From Candidatus Pyrohabitans jungbluthii (GTDB taxonomy: Archaea; Hydrothermarchaeota; Hydrothermarchaeia; Hydrothermarchaeales; BMS3B), in NCBI GenBank assembly GCA_002010065.2, contig MTMD02000007.1, positions 1-64,000 of the forward strand: DNA of 64,000 bases. Direction: 5' to 3'. Every line of letters starts with the position of its first letter. The first letter of the stretch is position 1. Under the pieces are notes generated by a model. It was not told where the DNA came from and searched no databases. It saw only the letters and a program-made list of their open reading frames with translations. Below, in pieces: positions 17,601 through 26,878 of the stretch. The translations under genes were made by a program, and so were the position numbers.

Positions 17601-20439
17601 GAACCTGACGGTGAATGTCACCGCATTTGAATTTGATGGCTCACCTCACGAGCTTAATCAGAATGAGACGCGCTTAGCCGGCTTCTTCGACATAAAGCGC
17701 GGACGCCCGCTGAAACGCAACTATACCACAGTCTGCTCAGCAAATTCGTGCAACATCAGCATAGACCTCTCTGGCTTGGAGAGCGGCGAGTACGAGGCGA
17801 GGTTGAAGATCGTCGATACGAAAGGTGCTGAGAAGGAAACGGGCGTGTGGTTCATGGTGCGCAACCTGATAATAGCAGTGCCCAGCATCGAAGAAGCATG
17901 GCTGTGGCAGAGCGATACCGCGAAGAAGGAGATAAGGCTGGACGAGTTCATAGACACAAATATATTTGGTGAACTTGTGCCACCACCGGGCAACCACTCC
18001 AGCAACTACTCGGGCTGCGTTGACAACATGATAGAAGACCCAGGATTCTTCTGGGAGCTGAACATTTCCCAGCGCCAGATGTGCTTCTTCCACAACACCA
18101 CCCACCTTTGGGTTAGCTTAAATGCGAACTTCTCCAACGCGAGCGGCTCCGCGCCGGTGGGTGGGATAATAACCGACCCGTATGGTGGCAAGTGGAAGGT
18201 GGATAACCTGAACAAGGAGAAGGTCACTCTGCGCGGCATCAATGTGCTCGCAAAGACGGGTGCATGGCTCAACGCCTCACTCTCCAAGAGCGGAATAATA
18301 AAGCTGGGCAGGATGGAGGAGCAGTGGCTGGGAGGCTGGGATCCCAGCACGGGAATGCCGCGTGGGCTCGACCTGAATGGCGATGGCTACACTAATGGCA
18401 CTGCCTACATAGCGATTGCAGACTCGGTCACAGCCGGAATCTACGACACCCTGTTCTTCTCCTTCGATGGCAACTTCACCAGCTACGGCTCCGTGAATGA
18501 CGCTCCTGCTCAGCGAACCTTCGCCAACGGCAAATTTACACTCCTCAGCATAGACCCGCGCGCCGACAGGGTGAGGATATACACCAGAAGCAAGGGCGAC
18601 TGGGCAGAGCTGGGTGACGTCCGTCTTGGCGATGTGGTAAACGTACCGGTGATGGTGACACAACCTGATGGCACTCCTGTGGAGGTGAACGTCACCATAA
18701 GGCATGTGAGGAAGGAGAGCCTCACGGGTCCGCCACAGTTCATAACCCTCTCTTCTCCTGAGACTACCAGCATAAATGGCACCGGCGAGGTGCAGTTCAA
18801 CCTAAGCAAGCACAACCTGGGTTCTGGCATATATGCCTTTGAGATAGAGGTGCAGGTTGGCGATACTGTGGAGATACTCGAGGAGTGGATGTGGCCTCGG
18901 GTAACTGTGCGCGCCTTCCTGGTGAGTAGTGACCAGGGCGCTGCCGCATACGTGGGCGAGTTCAAGCCTCTGCCAACCTACGCCTTCGACTGGAGAACCT
19001 ACGGAGGAGACATACCTCAGCTGTTTGAGGTGACAGGTGGGGTCAACTTCTCCATGGTGATGGACCATTTCTATGGCTTAGGATCTCCTTTGAGCGGTTG
19101 CACAGAGCCAAGTGATGCAGGAAGCGGTACCAACTACACCATAGAAAGCCAGTTCCTGAGAGACACCAACTCCGGCTACTACTACTATCTGACCACCGCC
19201 AACGCCAGCACGCTCTGGATAAAGAAGGGCAACTGCAACTTTACCAGCGGCGCTACCGTGAAGAGCGTGAATGAGTCCATAAACATAACCCTGAACGGCA
19301 GAACCTACATGATGAGTGTGCTCGCCGCTGACGCCAACGCGGGCGGTCAGGCGCTCGTGGTAATAGGCGTGAGGGAGGACAACCTCAATCCGAATATCCT
19401 CAACAATCCGCTGACGCAGGATGGCGGCAAGCGCTGGAACATTGTGTCCTTCAATATAGGCGGCACGACGTACAACGCAATCCTCGCGAATGCGAGCGTG
19501 GACTATCCAATGTGCGACATCTGGTGGATACCCGACTGCGCAAAGGCGGCATACTTCACCACCGATGGCAACTACTCCGCATCGCAAGAAACGCTGATAG
19601 GCGAGGAGATAATGCCGGGCAGCGAACTCTACCTCGCCAGGATAGGAGCTTCGCCATGGGACGGCATAGTTATTGCAAACTCGTCGCAGGTTGGAGTCAT
19701 GCCTGGACTCGACATAATCGTGGAAGACAACTACAATGCGACGTTCGCAGCGTTAAACGAGAGCCAGCTCAGTGTTGACCTGAACCTAGACAACGACACC
19801 AGCGATGTGTTCTACGCCGTAACCTTCGACGACTATCCGGATGGAACCGCCAAGGCGACCAGCATACTTGTAGACGATGACCTCAACATCACCCAGGACT
19901 GGTGGGGAGAGGGCTGGAATGGGTCCCTGATAATCAACCCCAAGGACTTCTACGGCAATGAGAGCGGAACCGCGGAGGTCAGGGGCAACATGCCCACCGC
20001 AATGTGGGGAGGTTCCCTAGGATTTGCACCCTGGAACGACTTCATGCCGTATGAGGAACAGCCGTGGTGGGACATAAAGATGTACAACGGCACCCACATG
20101 CTGCTGATGAAGAACAAGTGGTCCATCAAGCCAGAGGAAAACATGACCTTTGTAATCCGTGCATACGACTTCGATCAGAAGCCTATTGTGAGTGCAAACC
20201 TCACCGTTGATAAGGTTGTGATGTTCACACCTCTGGGTCCGAAAGTGCTGGAAGAGGGCACCCACTACGTCCTCAACAAAGTGCAGGATACCACAGATGC
20301 GAATGGCTATGGAATAATCACAATCGCTCCCAAAGACGGCACCTGGGAATACGGTGACTACATGGTGACCATCACCGTTACCAAGAGCGGAGGCAGCGAG
20401 AGGGTTGATATGTGGTTCCAGGTAGGAGGTGGGTGGTAA
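14608..20439 (+). CDS. Giant secreted surface protein with Ig-like repeats (S-layer candidate)
   Basis: 1943 residues. A signal peptide (about 1-26, ending AVSA) is followed by beta-rich extracellular sequence with very many N-x-S/T sequons. Repeating modules of roughly 100-150 residues resemble Ig/macroglobulin-like folds; several end with a similar strand, such as GWFEVRNFFVEV, MWFDVASFQVNV, VWFMVRNLIIAV and DMWFQV. Cysteines are few and paired (QCTGG...PCVF; CSTC). The protein ends directly after a repeat, without a membrane helix or sorting tail. The next gene, 2 bases on, carries such a tail, so the two likely form one surface assembly. S-layer function is inferred from size, signal peptide and glycosylation sites. 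Confidence 0.85.
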   Translation: MSSRKGVLSLITFGLVMTMLWGAVSAYHLTASTSKILYEKADSLVISGTVETSSSVTVYVEVYNSSDNLVESGNTTSVAAGNISTFSVSIPLANFSPGSYYALVYHTPGDSVRLEFDVVEKIVLFKIRLINSSDSVVMVNTSTVVTDAGYLGGNFSDFLAAGYEVHYGNRNVLEGGKLAHFVLVNESAPDVFDTVYVDDDPRFELYNSLEDNSSSPMVETPLKKGDSVGDYIVADIEFTSGNKVLLAKPRSSPIYTGGEKVYFMVVARDKVGNILSGESIKVDLRYSNGTIISSTSGVIQNGYFVGNFTAPDLAGTYLITVNNTLGMEVFSVEAFKLFGKITDINDNPTAVFAPNPVVKLTAIAKDLNGNLLTLNSAQARVVYPNGTQTTVQLSQTEQGLYSGELDLKGAPTGDYGVTFRGSYGSTTQEVSLGFTIAESRAELYAVNVEFLDQVDEGGIFVSAFHPQKDVTLLAILSDVTKGGLMASGPEGAGIIDIDDPSTSEDECNTSVELIELKDDREVSYLGNVTVQIMNLSNFMNYLAQSGVQPGDEGPPKEMLSQCMVVISNLSKQGAYRAKVRITHNSESSVAGTTFGVQELYAYGSTVDFKGEEFGFNTPNSTIRVKLHVQDLLTREFLPPESIISANIVSLRREFPSFQDVPVSDIATTVEVNGGVLSFKAPNMEGFFSMKFRFKANVSNKIKEGVGSAFFMLKKYIIWAEPQCTGGGFGPCVFSGKGNVSLKVYIADSSKGSLLDRGATSSALCSTCDGLAVKISMLRNDQLGKEIPSSEFTIYGGSVTNGTATLNISSTTGGLTSGWYGADIEVYNPADPNESYFGFGWFEVRNFFVEVMPVSVDKATGNLTASWGWEGNTYAVNQSIAFAVIPRDPFNWGILPIQNVTIASVQRVDMWPPVEANYKLVDISNKLVYIDMGGFKQGVNVTVVNITGIEKEGSYRVNVKVTTANGSDIGTMWFDVASFQVNVYYRGMYEWPPTFGSNENLTVNVTAFEFDGSPHELNQNETRLAGFFDIKRGRPLKRNYTTVCSANSCNISIDLSGLESGEYEARLKIVDTKGAEKETGVWFMVRNLIIAVPSIEEAWLWQSDTAKKEIRLDEFIDTNIFGELVPPPGNHSSNYSGCVDNMIEDPGFFWELNISQRQMCFFHNTTHLWVSLNANFSNASGSAPVGGIITDPYGGKWKVDNLNKEKVTLRGINVLAKTGAWLNASLSKSGIIKLGRMEEQWLGGWDPSTGMPRGLDLNGDGYTNGTAYIAIADSVTAGIYDTLFFSFDGNFTSYGSVNDAPAQRTFANGKFTLLSIDPRADRVRIYTRSKGDWAELGDVRLGDVVNVPVMVTQPDGTPVEVNVTIRHVRKESLTGPPQFITLSSPETTSINGTGEVQFNLSKHNLGSGIYAFEIEVQVGDTVEILEEWMWPRVTVRAFLVSSDQGAAAYVGEFKPLPTYAFDWRTYGGDIPQLFEVTGGVNFSMVMDHFYGLGSPLSGCTEPSDAGSGTNYTIESQFLRDTNSGYYYYLTTANASTLWIKKGNCNFTSGATVKSVNESINITLNGRTYMMSVLAADANAGGQALVVIGVREDNLNPNILNNPLTQDGGKRWNIVSFNIGGTTYNAILANASVDYPMCDIWWIPDCAKAAYFTTDGNYSASQETLIGEEIMPGSELYLARIGASPWDGIVIANSSQVGVMPGLDIIVEDNYNATFAALNESQLSVDLNLDNDTSDVFYAVTFDDYPDGTAKATSILVDDDLNITQDWWGEGWNGSLIINPKDFYGNESGTAEVRGNMPTAMWGGSLGFAPWNDFMPYEEQPWWDIKMYNGTHMLLMKNKWSIKPEENMTFVIRAYDFDQKPIVSANLTVDKVVMFTPLGPKVLEEGTHYVLNKVQDTTDANGYGIITIAPKDGTWEYGDYMVTITVTKSGGSERVDMWFQVGGGW

Positions 20440-20441
20440 AG

Positions 20442-21893
20442 ATGAGGCTTATAACATTTGCAGCGCTCCTGCTGGCGATTCTCACCATTCCCGGTGTATA
20501 CGCGGCTACTGTTACGGTGTCCCAGTCAGGTGCAGACCCGGGAACAGTGATGAAGGGGAGGTACTTCACAATTACCGTTTCCGGTTTGAGCGGTAGCGGC
20601 ACAGTCTCCTTGATAAACCTGCCCTCCGGTATAAGCGTGGAGGAGGGCACCACAAAGTCCTTCAGCTCAGGCACGAGTAGTGTTTCGTGGACCACCGCAA
20701 TAGCAAGCCAGACACTCACCGGGCAGAAGATACAGGTTAGCATAAGCACCACGGGTTCGCCCACAACCGCTGAGTCGGATGCCTTCGACATAGTGCTTCC
20801 CCCTTCGCTGGAGGCGAGCGTTACTCCCACTTCTTTCTCAGATCCAAGCGGTGATAAGAGCCTGCAGCTAACCATAAAGAACTGGGGCGAAACCACAGCT
20901 CGAGACGTGGTGGTGGCAATCTCACTGCCCTCGGGGGTGACCATTAAATCTGGAAGCGCAAGTCAGGTAATCTCAACGATACTCGGCGGCACAGGTGGAA
21001 GCGGTGAGAGCAAGGGCGTATCCTGGACTCTCAGCTTCAGCAGCAGCGTTACCAACAGCAGCATAAACATCTCCATAACGCCGTCAAATGCCGATGCCAA
21101 GAGTGTCAGCATACCTATAACTGTTACCACAACTACGACAATTACAACCCCAACAACTACTACAGGAGGAGGCGGTCCATCTGAGAAACCGAACATTAAG
21201 GAAATACCAAAGCTACTCACCGGCAAGTCCTACCTTGTGGTATTCGATGAGAAGTACGTGCCAGACATTGCAAGCATAGAGATATTCGCATCCCGAGACC
21301 AGTTTTACACCACTATTTCGGTTGACACGTATCAAGAGAAACCAAACTGGGTGGTATTCGACGACGCCCCGGGCAAAATCTACCGCTACTTCAGGATAAA
21401 GTACAGCAAGCCCAACACCTACATCGAAAAGGCTAAGATAGCCTTCAAATTAAACATCACCTGGCTCAAGGTTAACGACATAGACCCCTCGACGGTGGTC
21501 ATGTACCGCCTCAGCGACACCAAAGAGTGGGAGAAGCTTCCAACCACGCCGGAGAAGGCTGAAGGCGGTTATATATACTACACCGCAGAGACTCCAGGCT
21601 TCAGCTGGTTTGCGGTGTCAGCGCAGGAGAAGAGTGGCTTCAGGGACATATTCGCAGAGGCGGACGGTGTCAAACCCGAGCCAACGCCAGCGCCCACACC
21701 TGAGCCCGAGGAGAAGCCCGTTGTGACGCTTCCGCCGGTAGAGACCAAGCCGCCTGTGACAACGCCGAAGCCCAAGCCCACGCCAAAGGTGGAAGAGAAG
21801 AAGCCAGAGAAAAAGGGTATCTGCGGTCCCACTCTGGTTGCGGTTATAGCGGCACTTCCTGTGTTTCTGGGGAGGGGAAGGTTAAGAAATTAG
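20442..21893 (+). CDS. Surface protein with PGF-pre-PGF-like domain and CGP-CTERM-like anchor
   Basis: 483 residues from the ATG at 20442, preceded by GGAGGTGGGTGG; the stop of the giant gene is 2 bases upstream. Signal peptide about 1-20 (IPGVYA). Two beta domains follow (about 25-225), then a Thr-rich linker (about 228-248, TTTTTITTPTTTTGGGG), a PGF-pre-PGF-like domain (about 250-400, ending GFSWFAVSA), a Pro/Lys/Glu-rich wall-spanning stretch (about 415-460), and the tail GICGPTLVAVIAALPVFLGR, which matches the CGP-CTERM sorting signal style of archaea: CGP, hydrophobic helix, basic end. It is probably processed by an archaeosortase and anchors the giant partner. Confidence 0.85.
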   Translation: MRLITFAALLLAILTIPGVYAATVTVSQSGADPGTVMKGRYFTITVSGLSGSGTVSLINLPSGISVEEGTTKSFSSGTSSVSWTTAIASQTLTGQKIQVSISTTGSPTTAESDAFDIVLPPSLEASVTPTSFSDPSGDKSLQLTIKNWGETTARDVVVAISLPSGVTIKSGSASQVISTILGGTGGSGESKGVSWTLSFSSSVTNSSINISITPSNADAKSVSIPITVTTTTTITTPTTTTGGGGPSEKPNIKEIPKLLTGKSYLVVFDEKYVPDIASIEIFASRDQFYTTISVDTYQEKPNWVVFDDAPGKIYRYFRIKYSKPNTYIEKAKIAFKLNITWLKVNDIDPSTVVMYRLSDTKEWEKLPTTPEKAEGGYIYYTAETPGFSWFAVSAQEKSGFRDIFAEADGVKPEPTPAPTPEPEEKPVVTLPPVETKPPVTTPKPKPTPKVEEKKPEKKGICGPTLVAVIAALPVFLGRGRLRN

Positions 21894-21924
21894 GCCGCCC
21901 GCCCCCTTCCCATTTTTCAGGTAT

Positions 21925-23070
21925 CTAAGTTTTCTCCTCACCCAGCCAAACCACCTTCGCCTTACTCGCCATCTCCTCTGCAAGCGCGTCAACATTAAGC
22001 CCTGCCTCAGCTTTTTCTGCCCTCTCTACCGTCGCCTTTGTCACAGGCTTTAGAGGAGGACCCAGGCAGCAGTTGGCAGGGCGAATTGAAATTTCGTAGG
22101 TGCCTATTTTCTTAGCCAGAGAGATTATCTCATCCTTATCCATTCCTATCAGGGGGCGCAGCACTGGCATGGTAGCAGCCCTGGAAATCGACGCGAGGTT
22201 GGCAAGCGTCTGCGATGCCACCTGTCCAAGGCTCTCACCGGTTACCAGAGCCAGAGCCTTCTCCTGCCTTGCTACCTTCTCCGCCACACGGTACATCATG
22301 CGCTTGCACAGCACACAACCCATGCGGTAGTCTTCCACCTTCAAAAGCTGGATGAGCACGTCGCCGTAGGGTACGAGGTATGTCTTTATCGGCTCCCCCA
22401 CCCAGGTGGAAAGAGCCTTAATTGAGTCAACCGCTCGCCTTGGGGTGCGCTCATCCACGAGAGGCGTGGGGTCCATGAACAGAGCTACCACTTCAGCGCC
22501 GCGGCGCATCATCAGCCAGGCAGCGACAGGTGAATCAATACCCCCGCTAACCAGCGCGAGCACTTTACCCTGGGTCGCGTACGGTAAGCCGCCCACTCCA
22601 GCGATTACCTCGTCGAAGAGGTAGGCACGGTCGCCGCGAATTTCGATGAAAATCTCCTTCTCCGGTGCCTTGAGGTCCACCTTAGCGCCAGTCGCCTCAA
22701 CTATCTGCCTGCCGAGCTCCCTTGCCACGTCGATGCTCCTGTATGCGTGCTTCCCTTCCCTGCGCACGCGAAGGGCGAAGGTGTCTTCGCTTGAGATTCG
22801 CCTCAGCGCGTACTCCACCCCTGCCTTCATCAGCTCATCAAAATCTGCGCTCGCTACCTCAGCGAGAGAGGTTGAAGCCACGCCAAAGACGCGACTCGCC
22901 TTTACCGCGTCTTCGCGAGAGTCTGAGTGGATGAAGATTCGTCCCCACTCCCGGGTTATCTTCACCTCGCCGAGCACGCGCTTCAGATGAGCAATAAGGG
23001 CGCGCTCCATCTCCATGCGCACAGGCTTCGATTTTAACCCTATCTCGCTGTACCTGACTATTATCACCAT
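21925..23070 (-). CDS. thiI: tRNA 4-thiouridine synthase ThiI (THUMP + PP-loop)
   Basis: 381 residues. N-terminal ferredoxin-like/THUMP domains (about 1-165) are followed by the ATP-pyrophosphatase PP-loop ALVSGGIDSPVAAW (about 175) and the adenylation domain, with GCVLCKRMMYR and PANCCLGPP near the C-terminus. The rhodanese domain of E. coli ThiI is absent. The archaeal CxxC and further Cys fit the Fe-S-cluster, sulfide-using type described in methanogens. It thiolates U8 of tRNA. A sulfide-rich Dsr organism fits that mechanism; the Fe-S assignment here is inference. Confidence 0.93.
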   Translation of the reverse strand: MVIIVRYSEIGLKSKPVRMEMERALIAHLKRVLGEVKITREWGRIFIHSDSREDAVKASRVFGVASTSLAEVASADFDELMKAGVEYALRRISSEDTFALRVRREGKHAYRSIDVARELGRQIVEATGAKVDLKAPEKEIFIEIRGDRAYLFDEVIAGVGGLPYATQGKVLALVSGGIDSPVAAWLMMRRGAEVVALFMDPTPLVDERTPRRAVDSIKALSTWVGEPIKTYLVPYGDVLIQLLKVEDYRMGCVLCKRMMYRVAEKVARQEKALALVTGESLGQVASQTLANLASISRAATMPVLRPLIGMDKDEIISLAKKIGTYEISIRPANCCLGPPLKPVTKATVERAEKAEAGLNVDALAEEMASKAKVVWLGEEKT

Positions 23071-23115
23071 AACCCCAGCCGAAAGCTCAACGTTTATAAA
23101 ATATGCTCCTCGCAG

Positions 23116-23703
23116 CTATCGCTCTTCCTTTGTTGCAAGTGCAACCTGCCGCTTGTAGCTTTTTAAGCATATTGGACAGCAGAAGTAGCGCTCCACATTT
23201 CTAAACTTGTACACATGGGGCTTGGAGATTGCGCTTCCGCAGTACTCGCATGTAAGCTCAGCTTTAATCATCTCCACAGGGGGCTCGCTCTCTTTCAGAA
23301 CCCCAGTCACCACTTCCGCCTCTAGTGACTCTGCCACGCCGCGAAGTGTGTTGACAAGCCTGCCCACGTCGTCGATGTCCTTAACCAGAGCCTTGCAGAA
23401 TAAGTTCTTCTCTCCGGTTAGGGAGTAAACCTCCACCACCTCAGGCAGATCCCTGAGAAGCTCAACCGCCTCCTCGCCTGCCTTCATCCTCAACAAAACA
23501 ACCACAGGCTTCTCCAGCGCATCCCTGCTTATCTCCACAGTAAATCTGCTTATCACCCCGCTCTCCTTCAGCTTGTCTATCCTCGCCTTTACCGTGGGTC
23601 TACTGAGCCTTAGAAGCTTTGCAATCTCAGCCACAGGCATGCGCGCATCTTCCTGAAGCAGGCGGAGTATCTTCACATCGATAGCATCGAGTTTCAAAAC
23701 CAT
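23116..23703 (-). CDS. Lrp/AsnC-type regulator with C-terminal TRASH metal-binding domain (copper regulator)
   Basis: 195 residues from the ATG at 23703 (a GTG at 23706 is adjacent). An N-terminal Lrp HTH (LDAIDVKILRLLQEDARMPVAEIAK, about 3-50) and RAM-like ligand domain (about 60-140) are followed by a TRASH domain (about 155-190): CEYCGSAISKPHVYKF, then YFCCPICLKSYKR. This architecture matches archaeal copper regulators (CopT/CopR type) that control a P-type ATPase. Its neighbours here, a YHS protein, a thioredoxin and CopA, support copper sensing. Confidence 0.88.
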   Translation of the reverse strand: MVLKLDAIDVKILRLLQEDARMPVAEIAKLLRLSRPTVKARIDKLKESGVISRFTVEISRDALEKPVVVLLRMKAGEEAVELLRDLPEVVEVYSLTGEKNLFCKALVKDIDDVGRLVNTLRGVAESLEAEVVTGVLKESEPPVEMIKAELTCEYCGSAISKPHVYKFRNVERYFCCPICLKSYKRQVALATKEER

Positions 23704-23809
23704 CACCCTTTACATTATCAAATTTAAAAATCACAAGATAAATTAATTTTACAAAATGAAAACAAAAAAGTATATCTGTTTTGCCATAGATTGTTATGCG
23801 GTGGTAAAC

Positions 23810-23974
23810 ATGGCAATAGACCCTGTGTGTAAAATGGAAGTGGACGAGGCGAGCGCGAAGTGGAAGACCGAGTACAAGGGAAAGACATACTACTTCTGCG
23901 CTCCCGGATGCAAGACCGCATTCGAATCTGACCCAGAGAAGTACCTGAGTGGTGGCGGCGAGCCCCACCACTAG
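23810..23974 (+). CDS. Small YHS-domain metal-binding protein
   Basis: 54 residues from the ATG at 23810 (GGTGGTAAAC upstream); an upstream in-frame ATG at 23756 would add residues unlike the family. The entire protein is a YHS domain: MAIDPVCKMEVDE, then YKGKTYYFCAPGCKTAFESDPEKYL. Cys7 and the C-x3-C pair are the metal ligands. YHS proteins accompany copper ATPases as soluble metal carriers or chaperones. It is divergent from the TRASH regulator, an arrangement that suits direct control by it. Confidence 0.88.
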   Translation: MAIDPVCKMEVDEASAKWKTEYKGKTYYFCAPGCKTAFESDPEKYLSGGGEPHH

Positions 23975-23985
23975 TCTTTTATTTT

Positions 23986-24309
23986 TTACACAAGCTTCTC
24001 TATCGCCTCTATGAACTCCTCCCGTGAGGGAAGCGCGTCTAGCCTCTCAACTTCTTTACCAGCCTTGAAAAATACAAAAGTGGGGACGCTGGTAATTTTG
24101 GATCTCTCCACGAGCGCTGGATTCTCCTCCACATTTACGCGGAAGAAGTTGATTTTCCCGGCGTACTCCCTTGCAATCTCCTCAGCGAGGGGCTCAATCT
24201 TCTTGCACGGCGGGCAGGTAGGCAGAGAGAACCATACCATCGCAGGCTTAGCTGAGCGGAGCACCGCTTCGTCGAACTCTTCCTTGCGTATGAATCTGAA
24301 CATGCTCAT
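23986..24309 (-). CDS. Thioredoxin-family protein (CPPC active site)
   Basis: 107 residues with the thioredoxin fold and the active site WFSLPTCPPCKK (Cys32 and Cys35), a cis-Pro in KITSVPTFVFF, and KAGKEVERLDALPSREEF at the end. The CPPC site instead of CGPC shifts redox potential relative to classical thioredoxin. It lies between copA and the YHS gene, and may keep copper-handling cysteines reduced. A TATA-like element at about 24335-24343 gives it its own promoter. Confidence 0.9.
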   Translation of the reverse strand: MSMFRFIRKEEFDEAVLRSAKPAMVWFSLPTCPPCKKIEPLAEEIAREYAGKINFFRVNVEENPALVERSKITSVPTFVFFKAGKEVERLDALPSREEFIEAIEKLV

Positions 24310-24342
24310 GCTCTCAGCCTCTTGGTACGGATGGGTTTATAA

Positions 24343-24402
24343 CCGCCACTCAGCTTACGCTGAGTAGCTGGGCGGGGTTACCCGTCTCACGCGTTAGCGT
24401 GA
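24343..24402. repeat. Two tandem hairpins between copA and thioredoxin genes
   Basis: Hairpin one: ACTCAGC-TTAC-GCTGAGT (24348-24365), enclosed by CCGCC and GGCGG (24343-24347 and 24371-24375). Hairpin two: TCACGC-GTTA-GCGTGA (24387-24402). Both lie past the copA stop on the minus strand. They are possibly 3'-end structures of the copA mRNA. Similar GC hairpins recur in other gaps of the window. Confidence 0.45.
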
Positions 24403-24424
24403 TAAGGTGACGAAGAAGGCGCCC

Positions 24425-26878
24425 TTATTTTGCAACCCTCTTAATCTCTGGCACGTAGTTCTTCATCAGCAGGGAGTTGCTAACCACCGAAACGGAGCTC
24501 AGCGCCATCGCCGCAGCCGCCCACTCCGGACGGAAGACTATGCCGAAAAGAATGTAGCCCAGACCAGCGGCGAAGGGGATGAGTATGCTGTTGTAAAACA
24601 GCGCCCAGAATATATTCTGCTTTATCTTGTTCAGTGTCTTCTCGCTAAGCTGAATCGCGGCAACGACGTCGCGCAGGTCGTCTTTAATGAGCACTATCTC
24701 ACCGCTCTCTATGGCAACGTCAGTACCCGAGCCTATGGCTATGCCCACATCAGCCTGCGCAAGCGCGGGAGCGTCATTTATCCCGTCGCCCACGAAGGCT
24801 ACTACTTCTCCAGCCTGCTGGAGGCGTTTAACCTCATTGGCCTTGTCCTGGGGCAAAACCTCAGCCATAACCACATCGATACCCAGCTTCTTTGCTATAG
24901 CCTCTGCCGTACGCCGATTATCGCCAGTGATCATCGCCACCTTCTTGCCCATGCGATGGAGGTATTCAATCGTTTCGAGGGCGTGCTCCTTTATCTTATC
25001 TGCCACTGCGATTATGCCTGCTAACGTGCCGTCAATCGCAGCCAGCATCGCTGTCTTTGCCTCGCCCTCAAGCTTTTGGAGCTGCTCTTCTACCTCGGCG
25101 CTAATATCTACCCCGTGCTCCTTCATCAGCGTGCGATTGCCTATAAGCACCTCTCTGCCAGCGACCTTCGCCACGACTCCCTTTCCTGTTATAACCTCAA
25201 ACTTCTCAGCCTCGAGAAGCTCCACATTCGCTTCTTTGGCATAGTTTACAATAGCCTGAGCAAGGGGATGCTCCGAGTTCTTCTCTGCACTTGCGACTAT
25301 GCTCAAAAACTCCTTCTCGGGCATGCCGAAGGTTAGCACGTCGGTAACCTCTGGCTTGCCCTTCGTGAGTGTGCCCGTCTTGTCGAAGATTACAGTGGTA
25401 ACCTTTCTTGCCAGCTCCAGCGCTTCGCCATTGCGTATGAGTATGCCCTGCTCCGCTCCGCGTCCCATGCCGACGGTTAAAGCGGTCGGCGTCGCTAAGC
25501 CAAAGGCGCAGGGGCACGCGATTACCAGCACTGAAATGAGAGATATAAAGGCGAATAGCTCAGGTGGCATTATGCTTACGTTTCCAAAGAACCGCCAGTA
25601 TATGTAGGAGGCTATGGCTATTGTAAGCACCACCGGTATGAAATAAGCGACGATTTTGTCGGCAAGGTGCTGTATTGGGGGCTTGCTCGCCTGCGCCTCT
25701 TCCACCATCTTTATAATCTGCGCCAGAAGCGTGTCCTTGCCCACCTTTGTTGCCCTAAATTTGAGCACACCGTTCTGGTTGAGCGTTGCACCCACCACCT
25801 CGTCTCCGGGTTTTTTCAGGTTGGGGATGGGCTCGCCGGTTATCATGGACTCGTCCACGTAGCTCTCTCCCTCTATCACCACGCCGTCGACGGGTATCTT
25901 CTCCCCTGGTTTCACCACCACGAGGTCGCCAACCTCTACCTCTTCAACCGGCACCTGCATCTCCTTTCCGTCTCTAATCACCGTTGCCGTCTTCGCTTGC
26001 AGGCCTATAAGCTTCTTTATCGCCTCGCTTGTCCTACCCTTCGCTATTGTCTCAAGAAGCCTGCCCAGCATAAGGAAGCTTGCGAGGAGTACCGCCGCCT
26101 CGTAGAAAACATAACCGCTGGGGAGAAAGCCAAAGGTGGCAAATAAGCTGGATATGTAGGCAGCACCTATACCCATGGCATACATCACATCCATATTTAG
26201 TGTGCCATGGGTTAGTGAGCGATAAGCAGCTACGAATATAGGCTTTGCCACATAGTACATCACCGGCGTGGCAATTATGAACTGAAGCCAGAGAAGGTTG
26301 GGAATTTTATCAAGAGGCAGGCCCAAAAGGTCGCCATAGATAAGCAACAGCAGCACCGCACCCGCGCCGAAGCCTACGAAAACGCGCCTCTTGAGCTCCG
26401 CTATGTACTTTTCTCTGGCCTCGCGCTCAGTGTCACGGGTTTCCTCCTCGGCTAAACCGAGGTATTTGTAGCCCGTCTCCTCTATCGCGTGCCTTATGTC
26501 CTCAAGACTTAGTAAGCCGGCATCGTAGACAACGCGTGCGCTTTCTGTGCCTAGGTTGACGCTCACCTCTTTAACGCCCTCAAGCTTCTTGAGCGCCTTC
26601 TCTATCGTGGCGACGCACATGGCGCAGGTCATGCCGCCTATCCTTATAATCGCCTCCTTTGTCTCCCTCACCACTCCGTAACCAGTGTCCTCTATCGCCT
26701 TGATTATCTGCTCCAGGGACACCTTCTCAGGGTCATACTTAACCGTCGCGGTCTCTGTGCCAAGGTTCACCGCCGCCTCCTCAACGCCCTCGAGCTTCTT
26801 GAGCGCCTTCTCTATCGTGGCAACGCACATGGCGCAGGTCATGCCCGTGACCTTTATACTAGCCTCCTTAGTAGCCAT
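24425..26878 (-). CDS. copA: Copper-translocating P1B-type ATPase with two HMA domains
   Basis: 817 residues. Two N-terminal heavy-metal-associated domains carry GMTCAMC at residues 12-18 and 82-88. Eight membrane helices follow, with the copper motif [14 protein letters not shown], the actuator [10 protein letters not shown], the phosphorylation loop [12 protein letters not shown], the HP motif (SEHPLAQAI) and [17 protein letters not shown] plus the sixth-to-eighth helix pattern indicates Cu(I) export. The start at 26878 follows GGAGGATAAAAG. The two HMA domains are almost identical at DNA level over 63 bases. An upstream small ORF overlaps the start by 11 bases. Confidence 0.97.
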   Translation of the reverse strand: MATKEASIKVTGMTCAMCVATIEKALKKLEGVEEAAVNLGTETATVKYDPEKVSLEQIIKAIEDTGYGVVRETKEAIIRIGGMTCAMCVATIEKALKKLEGVKEVSVNLGTESARVVYDAGLLSLEDIRHAIEETGYKYLGLAEEETRDTEREAREKYIAELKRRVFVGFGAGAVLLLLIYGDLLGLPLDKIPNLLWLQFIIATPVMYYVAKPIFVAAYRSLTHGTLNMDVMYAMGIGAAYISSLFATFGFLPSGYVFYEAAVLLASFLMLGRLLETIAKGRTSEAIKKLIGLQAKTATVIRDGKEMQVPVEEVEVGDLVVVKPGEKIPVDGVVIEGESYVDESMITGEPIPNLKKPGDEVVGATLNQNGVLKFRATKVGKDTLLAQIIKMVEEAQASKPPIQHLADKIVAYFIPVVLTIAIASYIYWRFFGNVSIMPPELFAFISLISVLVIACPCAFGLATPTALTVGMGRGAEQGILIRNGEALELARKVTTVIFDKTGTLTKGKPEVTDVLTFGMPEKEFLSIVASAEKNSEHPLAQAIVNYAKEANVELLEAEKFEVITGKGVVAKVAGREVLIGNRTLMKEHGVDISAEVEEQLQKLEGEAKTAMLAAIDGTLAGIIAVADKIKEHALETIEYLHRMGKKVAMITGDNRRTAEAIAKKLGIDVVMAEVLPQDKANEVKRLQQAGEVVAFVGDGINDAPALAQADVGIAIGSGTDVAIESGEIVLIKDDLRDVVAAIQLSEKTLNKIKQNIFWALFYNSILIPFAAGLGYILFGIVFRPEWAAAAMALSSVSVVSNSLLMKNYVPEIKRVAK
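26573..26845 (-). repeat. 63-base near-identical repeat within copA (two HMA domains)
   Basis: Copies at 26573-26635 and 26783-26845 differ at only two positions by eye, and encode the Cys-motif helix and loop of each HMA domain. The flanking HMA sequence is more diverged, which suggests recent duplication or gene conversion of the metal-binding loop. Confidence 0.7.
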
